Source: Deltaproteobacteria bacterium (GTDB lineage: Bacteria; Desulfobacterota; Desulfuromonadia; Geobacterales; Pseudopelobacteraceae). From it: 9,473 nucleotides of DNA. Positions 1 to 7,133 of the stretch are shown here, in pieces. Position numbers and translations under genes: made by a program. Numbering within the stretch: position 1 is the first letter of the stretch; every line of letters starts with the position of its first letter. Location of the stretch: the NCBI GenBank assembly GCA_030654645.1, contig JAURXC010000105.1, positions 1 through 9,473 of the forward strand, in the 5' to 3' direction. The notes beneath the pieces were generated by a model. The model saw only the letters and a list, made by a program, of their open reading frames with translations, searched no databases and was not told where the DNA came from.

Positions 1-447
1 GTCAACCTTGTCGGATTCATAATCCTCGGCAACCACGCCGATGGCGTCGGCCTTGATCCTCAGGTTCGAATCCTTGGTCACGAATATGGCCTGCATATCC
101 GGGAAACGTTCCTTGATGTCAAGCGCAACGGCCAGGATGCGATTGTCGCCGTTATCGACCCGCAGATCGACCGGCAGGTTTTTGAAATGTTTTTCGGTAA
201 ACAGCTCAACCCGCAGCGTCCCGCCACCGGGCATGGAAACACCGGACGCCAGCGAGCCTTTTTCACGCATGGCATCGAGAATCCTGGAAACCATGCGCGC
301 GTTGCGGCCGGTTTCGTTCATGTCCTTCTTAAAACGGTCAACCTCTTCAATAACCGTGATGGGGATGATGATGTTGTTGTCCTGAAATTTGAAAAGTGAT
401 TGGGGGTCGTGCAAAAGCACGTTGGTATCAAGTATGAAATTCTTCAC
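1..447 (-). CDS. PIN-domain N-terminus of a PhoH-like ATPase (3' end outside window)
   Basis: This is the first 149 codons of a minus-strand gene that runs off the left edge with no stop codon. The start is a GTG at 447-445, preceded on the coding strand by an AAAGG ribosome-binding sequence about 7 nt upstream. The protein begins MKNFILDTNVLLHD, a typical PIN-domain opening. The acidic residues expected for a PIN metal site are visible: Asp7 (LDTNV), Glu34/Glu35 (VIEEVDRF), Asp98/Asp101 (DNGDNRILA) and Asp126 (TKDSNLR). This opening, with NETGRNAR following, resembles the PIN half of long bacterial PhoH-like proteins. In those proteins an N-terminal PIN RNase-like domain is fused to a C-terminal PhoH P-loop ATPase of about 250 residues. 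The ATPase half is not in the window, so the PhoH assignment is inference; a PIN domain is well supported. It is probably the last visible gene of the operon starting at 3254, with a 50-nt gap to the small lipoprotein. Confidence 0.85.
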   Translation of the reverse strand, partial: MKNFILDTNVLLHDPQSLFKFQDNNIIIPITVIEEVDRFKKDMNETGRNARMVSRILDAMREKGSLASGVSMPGGGTLRVELFTEKHFKNLPVDLRVDNGDNRILAVALDIKERFPDMQAIFVTKDSNLRIKADAIGVVAEDYESDKVD

Positions 448-497
448 GGACAGCCTTTCTGTGGGAGTTGGGAGATGATGAGACGGTAACGTCGGCA

Positions 498-761
498 CTA
501 CTTTTCAATGATCTGAACGGTCATTCCATCAGTCTTGCCGAGCAGTTTGATCCAGACCGCGCGGTTACGGTATTTGGCGTCAAGAATGACCTCGCCATCC
601 TTGTTGATGGCCGAGAGAACGCTTTCCGGTGAATCGTTGACGGTAAAGTAGGTATAAATACCGGTTTTGTACAGGTCCTCCTTGGTAAACGGTCTTTCAG
701 GGGGCAGGGAACAGGCTGCACAGACAACTATTGAAAACAACAAAGCAATCAGCAATTTCAC
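498..761 (-). CDS. Small predicted lipoprotein, 87 aa, unknown function
   Basis: I place the start at GTG 761-759 because an AAAGGAG ribosome-binding site lies 7 nt upstream and a signal peptide begins exactly there. A longer in-frame ATG at 848 would overlap the upstream desulfurase gene and put non-signal-like residues in front. The mature start is a lipobox-like VCAAC with Cys17 as the probable lipidated residue. Cys at -3 is unusual, but the hydrophobic stretch LLIALLFSIVV before it is typical of a type II signal peptide. The mature part of about 70 residues is polar and contains a YTYFTVND segment, probably beta-rich; I recognise no family. The stop TAG is at 500-498. The gene sits 28 nt after the cysteine desulfurase and 50 nt before the PIN/PhoH gene, so it is probably cotranscribed. 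Lipidation and membrane location are inferred from the signal only. Confidence 0.72.
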   Translation of the reverse strand: MKLLIALLFSIVVCAACSLPPERPFTKEDLYKTGIYTYFTVNDSPESVLSAINKDGEVILDAKYRNRAVWIKLLGKTDGMTVQIIEK

Positions 762-789
762 GTGGCAACTCCTTTTCGATCCGCCAATT

Positions 790-1947
790 CTACATCGATT
801 CCTTGATTTTACCGACGCATTGTACAACGGCATCGGAAAAAAATGCAATCTCTTCCGAAGTGCTCGACCATCCCGGGCTCATGCGGAGTGTGCCTCCCGG
901 CAGAGTGCCGATGGTGCGGTGGGCCAGCGGTGCACAGTGCAGTCCGGCACGCACCGCGATATCGAAGCCGTAATCCAGTTCCGCAGCCAACAGGGACGCG
1001 TCAACCCCCTCGACGTTAAAAGAGAGTACCGCGCCGCGCCTCTCCGGATCACCCGGCCCATAGATTTTTACTCCAGGAATCAACCCCAGCAGTCTTGCGG
1101 CCTGGTTGACCAAAGAGTGTTCGTGCTGAAATATGGTGTCTATGCCGCGATCCAGTATGAATTCAATTCCGGCTTTCAACCCGGCAATTCCGGGCAGGTT
1201 ATGGGTTCCGGCCTCATAGCCGTCCGGCATCATCAGCGGCTGCTCCAGGGAGGTGGAACTGGTACCGGTTCCACCTTCGAAGATCGGCTTTAGTTCGATA
1301 TGCGGCGCAACATACAACAGACCGGTACCCGGTGGTCCCAAAAGCCCTTTATGCCCGGGAGCGGCCAGAAGGTCGATTCCGCTCGATACGACATCGATAT
1401 CGATATAACCGGCGGACTGGGCCGCATCCACCAGAAACATCGCACCGGCCTTACGGCAGATCGTGGCTATCCGATCGATCGACTGGATCGCACCGCAGAC
1501 ATTGGAGATATGCCCCACGGCAATCATGCGGGTATCCTTACGCACAAACCGCGCTATTTGATCCGGGTCCACCAGTCCCTCCGGCCCGGCATCGACAATG
1601 GTGACATCCACCCCGTCACGTCCGAGGGCATGCAGCGGACGCAAAAGTGAATTATGCTCCATGCTGGTCGTGATCACATGATCGCCCGACTTGAGTGTCC
1701 CGTGCAGCGCCAGGTTGAGAGCCCCGGTAGCATTGTGGGTAAAGATTATCCGCGATGAATCCGGTATGGAAAAGAGCCTGGCTACGGCCTCGCGAGCCAT
1801 GAACATGATCCGGCCCGCTTCCAGCGAACGGTGATGTCCGCCGCGCCCCGGAGATGCGCCGACCTCCCGCATGGCGTGAATTACCGCCTGGTAAACCTTT
1901 TCAGGCTTGGGAAACGATGTTGCTGCATTGTCAAGATATACGGACAT
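790..1947 (-). CDS. Cysteine desulfurase family protein (class V aminotransferase, PLP-dependent)
   Basis: This 385-residue protein belongs to the NifS/SufS-like class V aminotransferases, which take sulfur from L-cysteine onto an active-site cysteine and release alanine. It opens with YLDNAATSFPKP, the usual substrate-loop start. Other landmarks are HNATGALN (71-78), His98 in MEHNS (stacks on the cofactor ring), Asp174 and Gln177 in VDAAQSAG (cofactor ring contacts), and Lys200 in APGHKG, the Schiff-base lysine. The persulfide residue is probably Cys338 in RAGLHCAP. The short loop GLHCAPLAHRTIGT resembles the subfamily often annotated only as 'cysteine desulfurase family protein', so I do not call it IscS or SufS. 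No iscU, sufU or other Fe-S scaffold gene is adjacent, so the sulfur acceptor cannot be read from context. After Arg355 the sequence is MSPGWSST, where many relatives have an aromatic-Asn-Thr ending. The start ATG at 1947 has a GGAGAG ribosome-binding site. It lies 41 nt after the beta-helix lipoprotein gene. Confidence 0.93.
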   Translation of the reverse strand: MSVYLDNAATSFPKPEKVYQAVIHAMREVGASPGRGGHHRSLEAGRIMFMAREAVARLFSIPDSSRIIFTHNATGALNLALHGTLKSGDHVITTSMEHNSLLRPLHALGRDGVDVTIVDAGPEGLVDPDQIARFVRKDTRMIAVGHISNVCGAIQSIDRIATICRKAGAMFLVDAAQSAGYIDIDVVSSGIDLLAAPGHKGLLGPPGTGLLYVAPHIELKPIFEGGTGTSSTSLEQPLMMPDGYEAGTHNLPGIAGLKAGIEFILDRGIDTIFQHEHSLVNQAARLLGLIPGVKIYGPGDPERRGAVLSFNVEGVDASLLAAELDYGFDIAVRAGLHCAPLAHRTIGTLPGGTLRMSPGWSSTSEEIAFFSDAVVQCVGKIKESM

Positions 1948-1988
1948 TTACAACTCTCCAAAAACGGGCATGGCACGGACCGGGGTAG

Positions 1989-3254
1989 TCACCGGAGAAA
2001 AGCGGGTTTTTCATTCAACCATGGGAATATATGTACGCTGCCGGAACGCGGGTCACGCGCGGAATCATGTATCTTTTGTGAAATGGCGGAAGAATCGGCG
2101 CTCCCCCACCAGTTCAGCAATGCGCCGATATCCTCACGGCCGGCATTGTATAGATTAAATCCTTTATTCGCTTCGAAAGCGTTACCCCACAAAAGCGCAC
2201 GCCCATCCTCCAGGCGCAACGCATCCTTGCCGTTATTGAAGAACCGGCAGCGGTTCACCTTTATCCGTGCCCCCGTCAGGTGGAGCGCGGTTTCACGGTT
2301 AGCGTTAAAAGAGGTTGCCACAATCTGCCCTTCGCCCCCCTTGAAACTGGCTCCGTTCCCGTTTCCGGACAACTCGCCGGAAGTCATCCTGATGCGGCAA
2401 TCATCCGCCAGTATCCCGTACTGCTGGTTATTCCGTATTTGCAAGGACGAGACGTTGGCCGCCGAACGGTTCATCACAATTCCGCGTTTGCAGTCGGCAA
2501 CAATTACATCCGCAGAATCAAGCTCGCTGTCGTGCATCTCGATCCCGGTTTCTGACTCGGAAACTGATCCGCCTGCCATCTGTACAACCGCATCCCGCAT
2601 CAGAAAACCGGTGTGTGACCTGCTGACCGCAACATTCTTGAGGCTGACGGTCGAAAACCGCGCTTCGATGGCCGAATTCGCGTATTCGATCCGGCAATGC
2701 TCCAGTTGATTGCGTTTCTCGCTGGATACGAGCGATATCCCGCCCCAGTCTCCACGAGCAGGCCTTTTGCGATCCGATGTCATCACAACCGGGCTATCGA
2801 TGGTTCCAACGGCAATAATCCGCCCCTGAACGACCAGTCGCGCCGCATTGTTGCCGGCCCCAACGGCGGCAAACCTGATTATGGCACCAGGCTCGATCCG
2901 TAGCGTCGCCTGCGGGGCAACGACAAGATACCCCTTGATCAGCACGCTGCCCTTAAGAACAGTATCTTCCGTCAGGACGACCCTGTCATGAACAACCGCA
3001 GCACTATCGTTTGACACACCGGAATCGTTACTGGCGGGTTCTTCATGCGCGGCAACACCTGGTGTCCGCGCCGGTTCCAGCGGGATAATCAGCGCCGGCC
3101 TGATTGTGGGAAGGACCTGATCTGCGGTGGCGGGAACAGGAATAAACTTGTTATTGCTTGATGATGGCTCACGTTCAAGCGAATGCTTTACACATCCACC
3201 TGTCACAAAAACCAACATGCACAAAAATGCAAATACGACCCGGAAATACTTCAC
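1989..3254 (-). CDS. Lipoprotein with right-handed parallel beta-helix domain
   Basis: The 421-residue product starts at GTG 3254-3252, with TTGGAG about 7 nt upstream. Residues 1-21 form a lipoprotein signal peptide ending in the lipobox VTGGC, giving Cys21 as the lipidated N-terminus. Residues 22-90 are rich in Pro, Ser and Ala and look like a flexible linker. From about 91 to 413 the protein is made of short beta-strand repeats with turn-forming Gly, Asn and Asp, as in right-handed parallel beta-helix proteins. The segment GRIIAVGTIDSPVVMTSD followed by GDWGGI (169-173) and the later NWWGS (381-385), ending in a V-x-x-x-PWL strand, are common in secreted or lipid-anchored members. These folds often bind or cleave polysaccharide, but I see no clear catalytic signature, so activity is unknown. 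It is probably the first gene of the minus-strand operon, with divergent nrdJ 279 nt away. Lipid anchoring is well supported; the exact membrane is not. Confidence 0.82.
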   Translation of the reverse strand: MKYFRVVFAFLCMLVFVTGGCVKHSLEREPSSSNNKFIPVPATADQVLPTIRPALIIPLEPARTPGVAAHEEPASNDSGVSNDSAAVVHDRVVLTEDTVLKGSVLIKGYLVVAPQATLRIEPGAIIRFAAVGAGNNAARLVVQGRIIAVGTIDSPVVMTSDRKRPARGDWGGISLVSSEKRNQLEHCRIEYANSAIEARFSTVSLKNVAVSRSHTGFLMRDAVVQMAGGSVSESETGIEMHDSELDSADVIVADCKRGIVMNRSAANVSSLQIRNNQQYGILADDCRIRMTSGELSGNGNGASFKGGEGQIVATSFNANRETALHLTGARIKVNRCRFFNNGKDALRLEDGRALLWGNAFEANKGFNLYNAGREDIGALLNWWGSADSSAISQKIHDSARDPRSGSVHIFPWLNEKPAFLR

Positions 3255-3389
3255 GCATAAACTCCAATTGAAATCAATAAAGCTCTAACACAAATCACGC
3301 AACGATGTAAATTTAATGTTGACTCCTTGCTGTTATAGAACGCCGGATAACCGCAGCCCGATGATATTATGTGCTTTCAGGAGTTTAGG

Positions 3390-3437
3390 ATATTTCAAAA
3401 TAAATATGTTGACAGGGCATATATGTTGTGGTTTATT
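3390..3437 (+). promoter_or_regulatory. Candidate sigma-70 promoter of nrdJ with AT-rich upstream element
   Basis: A consensus -35 TTGACA (3409-3414) is followed after exactly 17 nt by TTTATT (3432-3437), a 4-of-6 match to the -10 consensus. The bases directly upstream, 3390-3407, are an AT-only short inverted repeat (ATATTT, six bases, AAATAT), placed where an UP element would sit. Transcription would start near 3444 and give a leader of about 90 nt before the nrdJ ATG. The assignment is by consensus only. Confidence 0.6.
3416..3431 (+). promoter_or_regulatory. Candidate NrdR box 1 (upstream member of a pair)
   Basis: The 16-mer GGCATATATGTTGTGG matches the published NrdR-box consensus acaCwAtATaTwGtgt at about 10 of 16 positions in my hand alignment. 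The centre and right half are strong and the left arm is weak. It exactly fills the spacer between the proposed -35 and -10 of nrdJ, where a bound repressor would block RNA polymerase. NrdR is the dNTP/ATP-sensing repressor of ribonucleotide reductase genes, and its sites normally occur in pairs. This site lies 31 bp, start to start, from the second site at 3447. Confidence 0.6.
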
Positions 3438-3446
3438 TTCACGCCT

Positions 3447-3462
3447 CCACAAAATATGGTGG
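3447..3462 (+). promoter_or_regulatory. Candidate NrdR box 2 (downstream member of a pair)
   Basis: The 16-mer CCACAAAATATGGTGG is a near-palindrome with matching CCAC and GTGG ends. It agrees with the NrdR consensus at about 12 of 16 positions in my hand alignment. It begins just after the predicted transcription start of nrdJ. The 15-bp gap to the upstream site (31 bp start to start, three helical turns) is the spacing described for paired NrdR boxes. The nrdR gene itself is not in the window. Confidence 0.68.
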
Positions 3463-3533
3463 TTTAATACTTGCTAATCAAACCATAGTCAATCTTTCAA
3501 TATCTATATGTTTTTTAAAACCAAGGAGATTAT

Positions 3534-5774
3534 ATGAAAAAGAACAGTGCACTGGCCGCCCTTCCCAACCTGTCCAAAAATGCCGCTACCGTGCTTGAAA
3601 AGCGCTATCTGCGCCGTGACGCCACCGGTAAGGTCCTAGAAACCCCTGCCGACATGTTCCGCAGGGTTGCGGATACGATAGCGGCTCCGGATAAAAAGTT
3701 TGACAAGAAGGCGGATGTGGCTGCCCTGTCCGACACCTTTTACAATATGATGACCTCTTTCGAATTTCTGCCGAACTCTCCCACGCTGATGAATGCCGGC
3801 CGACCTCTGGGACAGCTCTCGGCCTGTTTTGTGCTGCCGGTGGGCGACTCGATGGAAGAGATTTTTGACGCGGTAAAGTACACCGCGCTGATTCACAAAT
3901 CAGGCGGCGGCACCGGTTTCTCGTTTTCCCGCCTGCGCCCGGCCAACGATGTGGTCAGCTCCACCACCGGCATCTCCAGCGGCCCGCTCTCGTTCATGCG
4001 CGTGTTTGACATCGCAACCGAAACCATCAAGCAGGGCGGCACCCGCCGCGGCGCAAACATGGCCATCCTCCGGGTGGATCATCCCAACGTGATGGATTTC
4101 ATCATGTGCAAGGCCGATCAGAAGCATCTCAACAACTTCAACATCTCGGTCGGCCTGACCGAACAGTTCATGCAGGCTGTCGAGCGGGACGAGGAATACA
4201 ACCTGATCAACCCGCGCGACAAGAAAATCTGCGGAACCATGAACGCCCGCAAGGTGTTCCAGCGCATAGTCAAACAGGCCTGGGAAAACGGCGAGCCGGG
4301 CATCGTGTTCCTTGACCGCCTCAACCGGGATAATCCAACCCCCCACGTGGGCGAGATCGAATCGACCAACCCCTGCGGCGAGCAGCCGCTGCTCCCTTAT
4401 GAATCCTGCAACCTGGGTTCAATCAACCTGGGAGTATTCGTCAAGGACGGCGCCATCGACTGGAAGAAACTGCGCGAGACCATCCACAACGCGGTCCACT
4501 TCCTGGACAACGTGATTGAAGCCAACAACTACCCGCTGCAGCAGATTCACGACATGACCCACGCCAACCGCAAGATCGGCCTGGGGGTCATGGGATGGGC
4601 CGACATGCTGATCCTGCTGGGCGTGCCCTACAGCTCCGACGAAGCGGTCAAACTCGGCAAGAAGGTGATGAAGTTCATCAACGACGAGGGGCACCTGGCA
4701 TCCCAGGAACTGGGCAAGAGCCGCGGCTCATTCCCGAACTTCAAGGGATCGATCTTCGACAAGAAAGGCGCTCCGCCACAGCGCAACGCGACTGTCACCA
4801 CCATCGCCCCCACCGGCACCATTTCGATCATAGCCAACGCGTCATCCGGCGTGGAGCCGCTCTTTGCCGTTTCCTACATCCGCACAGTGATGGACAAGAA
4901 CGTGATGGTGGAAGTCAACCCGATGTTCGAGAAGATCGCCAAGGAGCGCGGCTTCTATTCGGAAACCCTGATGCAGAAAATCGCCGAGCACGGCACCGTC
5001 CACGACATTCCCGAGATACCGGCCGATGTTCGCAACATCTTTGTCACGGCCCACGACATTTCTCCGGAAAACCATATCCAGATGCAGTCAGCCTACCAGC
5101 TCTACACTGACAACGCGGTATCCAAAACGGTGAACTTCCCCAACACCGCCACTATCGATGATGTGGAAAAAGTTTACATGATGGCCTACGAAACCGGCTG
5201 CAAGGGCGTCACGATCTATCGCGACGGCTCCCGCGACGAGCAGGTGCTCACCACCGCCAAAAAAGAGGAACCGGTTGTGGTCGCGGCGCCGGCCACGGTC
5301 GAGGACGACAAGAAATCCATCAAGCGCGACCGCCCCAAATCGCTCAAGGGCTGCACCCACCAGATGCAGACCGGCTGCGGACCGCTCTATATCACCATCA
5401 ACGAGGACTCAAACGGACTGTTCGAGCTCTTTACCACGATGGGCAAGGCCGGAGGTTGCGCGGCTTCCCAGAGCGAGGCGATCGGCCGCATGGTGTCGCT
5501 GGCATGGCGCAGCGGCATCCAGGCCCGCCAGGTAGTCAAGCAGCTCCTGGGCATCTCCTGCCACTGCCCGTCCGGATTCGGCGACAACCGCGTGCTCTCA
5601 TGTGCCGATGCGGTGGCAAAAGCGATCCAGAACCACATGATCGACAACGGCTACGATATCAACACGGAAGTAGCCAAGCAGGACCGCGGCGCCTGTCCCG
5701 AGTGCGGCGGTATCGTCGAGCACGAGGGCGGCTGTTCGGTCTGCCACGTCTGCGGCTATTCCGAATGCGCATAA
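3534..5774 (+). CDS. nrdJ: Vitamin B12-dependent ribonucleoside-diphosphate reductase, class II
   Basis: This 746-residue enzyme reduces ribonucleotides to deoxyribonucleotides using an adenosylcobalamin-generated thiyl radical, so it works with or without oxygen. The active site is visible: Cys98 in SACFVLP (first redox cysteine), then NPCGEQPLLPYESCNLG with Asn279, Cys281 (radical cysteine), Glu283 and Cys292 (second redox cysteine). The 11-residue spacing Cys281-Cys292 matches known class II enzymes. SGGGTGFSFSRLRP (123-136), QGGTRRGANMA (167-177) and PTGTISIIANASSGVEP (426-442) are further barrel landmarks. Residues about 575-600 form a charged, Ala/Val-rich linker. Residues 605-700 resemble the TSCPD domain (CTHQMQTGCGPLYI, CHCPSGFG). 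The tail has Cys721, 724, 734, 737, 740 and 745 in CxxC-type pairs, as expected for the swinging redox or zinc-ribbon end. No intein or frameshift is seen. The ATG has an AAGGAG site about 5 nt upstream. It is a single-gene unit, apparently controlled by the NrdR-like boxes upstream. Confidence 0.97.
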   Translation: MKKNSALAALPNLSKNAATVLEKRYLRRDATGKVLETPADMFRRVADTIAAPDKKFDKKADVAALSDTFYNMMTSFEFLPNSPTLMNAGRPLGQLSACFVLPVGDSMEEIFDAVKYTALIHKSGGGTGFSFSRLRPANDVVSSTTGISSGPLSFMRVFDIATETIKQGGTRRGANMAILRVDHPNVMDFIMCKADQKHLNNFNISVGLTEQFMQAVERDEEYNLINPRDKKICGTMNARKVFQRIVKQAWENGEPGIVFLDRLNRDNPTPHVGEIESTNPCGEQPLLPYESCNLGSINLGVFVKDGAIDWKKLRETIHNAVHFLDNVIEANNYPLQQIHDMTHANRKIGLGVMGWADMLILLGVPYSSDEAVKLGKKVMKFINDEGHLASQELGKSRGSFPNFKGSIFDKKGAPPQRNATVTTIAPTGTISIIANASSGVEPLFAVSYIRTVMDKNVMVEVNPMFEKIAKERGFYSETLMQKIAEHGTVHDIPEIPADVRNIFVTAHDISPENHIQMQSAYQLYTDNAVSKTVNFPNTATIDDVEKVYMMAYETGCKGVTIYRDGSRDEQVLTTAKKEEPVVVAAPATVEDDKKSIKRDRPKSLKGCTHQMQTGCGPLYITINEDSNGLFELFTTMGKAGGCAASQSEAIGRMVSLAWRSGIQARQVVKQLLGISCHCPSGFGDNRVLSCADAVAKAIQNHMIDNGYDINTEVAKQDRGACPECGGIVEHEGGCSVCHVCGYSECA

Positions 5775-5793
5775 GCTGAATAAAGTTCATACC

Positions 5794-5840
5794 ATGTAAA
5801 AGGCCCCCTTCCGGCAATAGCGGAAGGGGGCCTTTTACAT
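5794..5840. terminator. Bidirectional terminator between convergent nrdJ and M16 peptidase genes
   Basis: A perfect 20-bp inverted repeat (arms 5794-5813 and 5821-5840) encloses a 7-nt loop, GCAATAG. The inner stem is very GC-rich (CGGAAGGGGGCC) and the outer stem is AAAAGG/CCTTTT. Each strand therefore has a short U-run at the 3' end of the GC core, and the hairpin can stop transcription from both sides. It begins 20 nt after the nrdJ stop and lies 21 nt beyond the peptidase stop. Confidence 0.92.
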
Positions 5841-5861
5841 TACTGATAAAAAAATCAAGGA

Positions 5862-7133
5862 TCAGACGCTCAGCATCTCCTCGTTCAGGCCCAGATCGTT
5901 AACCGGCCCCATCACTTCAAGGTGCAGACAGTCACTCCTGAACAACTGCCGCGAAACTCTCAGGATATCCTGGCTACTGACCGCATCGTAATTAGCAAGG
6001 ACATCCTCTATGGTTTGCTGGTAATGGAAGTAGATCTCGTTCTTGGCCAGCCTGGTCATCAGGTTGTCACTGCTCTCAAGCGACATGAGCGTTTTCCCCT
6101 TCAGCTGCTCTCGGGCGGAGTCCAGTTCATCCTGTGGCACCTCTTCGCTTGCCATCCGCGACAACTCGCCGCAGGCGATATCGATGACTTCGCGACAGCA
6201 TGCTTTTTCGGTGCCGGAGTGGATCACCATGGCGCCGCTGTCGGCATGTGAGATCAGGTAAGCGTACACCGAATAGGCCAGCCCCTTCTTCTCCCGCACC
6301 TCCTGGAACAGCCGTGAGCTCATGCCTCCCCCCAGTATTGTCACCAGCAGGAACAGGGCGTAACGGTCGGGATGGTCGTGACTCTGACCGGGAGTTCCGA
6401 GACAGATCAGGGCCTGCTCCATCTCGCGCTCGGTGAGATTAAGAACCTTGGAGCGGTTTGCCGTAATATCGTATGGTTCAGGCTGCCAACTTGAAGTTAT
6501 GGATGAAAAAAGTGGTTCCATGATCGCGACCACTTCTTCGTGCCGGAGATTGCCGGCTGCCGCGATGATGATGTCCTGAGGGCGGTAACGGCTCTCCTTG
6601 TGAGACAGAATCGCTTCACGCGAAAGGTTTCCGATTGTGTCCGCGGTGCCCAGAACCGGCATACCCAGCGTCTGCCCCTGCCAGTAATTCAGATGAAAAC
6701 GGTCATGAATGAACTCGTCGGGAGTGTCTTCGCGCATCTTGATTTCCTGCAGAATGACCTTGCGTTCGCGTTCGATCTCATCAGCCGGAAAAGTCGAGCA
6801 GAGGAAAATATCGGCCAGCAGGTCGGCGGCACGCGGCAGGAATTTTGCCAGAACCTTGGCGTAATAGCAGACATACTCATGGCCGGTGAAGGCATTCAGG
6901 ACTCCGCCAATGGAATCGATTTCGCGGGAGATCTGACGAGCGGTGCGACGGTCGGTGCCCTTGAAGAGCATGTGCTCGATAAAGTGCGCCACACCGTTGT
7001 TTTCAGGGGATTCGTGACGGGTGCCGTTGGCCACCCAGATGCCGGTGGTGACCGTGTGCATGTGGTCAACACGCTGGGTCACAACCCGTACACCGTTTTT
7101 TAAAGTAGTTGTTGTTATCATGGCTGCAAGCAT
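5862..7133 (-). CDS. M16 family zinc metallopeptidase (processing-peptidase-like)
   Basis: The 423-residue protein has the inverted zinc motif HFIEH: His50, Glu53 as the catalytic base, and His54. The third zinc ligand is probably Glu130 in ERERKVILQEIKM, 76 residues later as usual for the family. A second, non-catalytic half carries GGGMSSRLFQEVREKKGLAYSVYAY (268-292), with the Arg280/Tyr287 pair typical of M16 proteins that bind the substrate C-terminal side. Length matches bacterial single-chain M16B peptidases, which resemble mitochondrial processing peptidase beta and usually dimerise. There is no signal peptide, so a cytoplasmic location is likely. The natural substrate is unknown. Start choice is uncertain: ATG 7133 gives 423 residues and ATG 7121 (MITTTTLKNG) gives 419. 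Neither has a clear Shine-Dalgarno site, and the second matches where relatives usually begin. In some relatives this gene follows pnp, but here it stands alone. Confidence 0.93.
   Translation of the reverse strand: MLAAMITTTTLKNGVRVVTQRVDHMHTVTTGIWVANGTRHESPENNGVAHFIEHMLFKGTDRRTARQISREIDSIGGVLNAFTGHEYVCYYAKVLAKFLPRAADLLADIFLCSTFPADEIERERKVILQEIKMREDTPDEFIHDRFHLNYWQGQTLGMPVLGTADTIGNLSREAILSHKESRYRPQDIIIAAAGNLRHEEVVAIMEPLFSSITSSWQPEPYDITANRSKVLNLTEREMEQALICLGTPGQSHDHPDRYALFLLVTILGGGMSSRLFQEVREKKGLAYSVYAYLISHADSGAMVIHSGTEKACCREVIDIACGELSRMASEEVPQDELDSAREQLKGKTLMSLESSDNLMTRLAKNEIYFHYQQTIEDVLANYDAVSSQDILRVSRQLFRSDCLHLEVMGPVNDLGLNEEMLSV

Noticed and set aside
667..1293. 208-codon plus-strand reading frame opposite the small lipoprotein and desulfurase genes
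   Set aside because: It is a shadow of the opposite-strand desulfurase reading frame, with no ribosome-binding site and no recognisable domain.
1831..2709. 292-codon plus-strand reading frame opposite the desulfurase and beta-helix genes
   Set aside because: It lies antisense to two genes with clear domains and ribosome-binding sites. Its translation is low-complexity, Arg/Ser/Pro-rich and matches no domain.
3255..3320. Minus-strand promoter for the beta-helix lipoprotein operon (TTGCGT, 17 nt, TATTGA)
   Set aside because: The -10 match is only 3 of 6 and the -35 is weak. A promoter must lie in this region, but I cannot place it with confidence.
3255..3533. Possible cobalamin riboswitch upstream of the B12-dependent reductase
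   Set aside because: I looked for a B12-box-like conserved core and for paired arms in the leader and found none. The predicted leader of about 90 nt is too short for the usual 200-nt aptamer.
4595..5110. 171-codon reading frame inside nrdJ in another frame
   Set aside because: It is out of frame within the well-supported catalytic domain of nrdJ, and its translation is Arg/His-rich junk.
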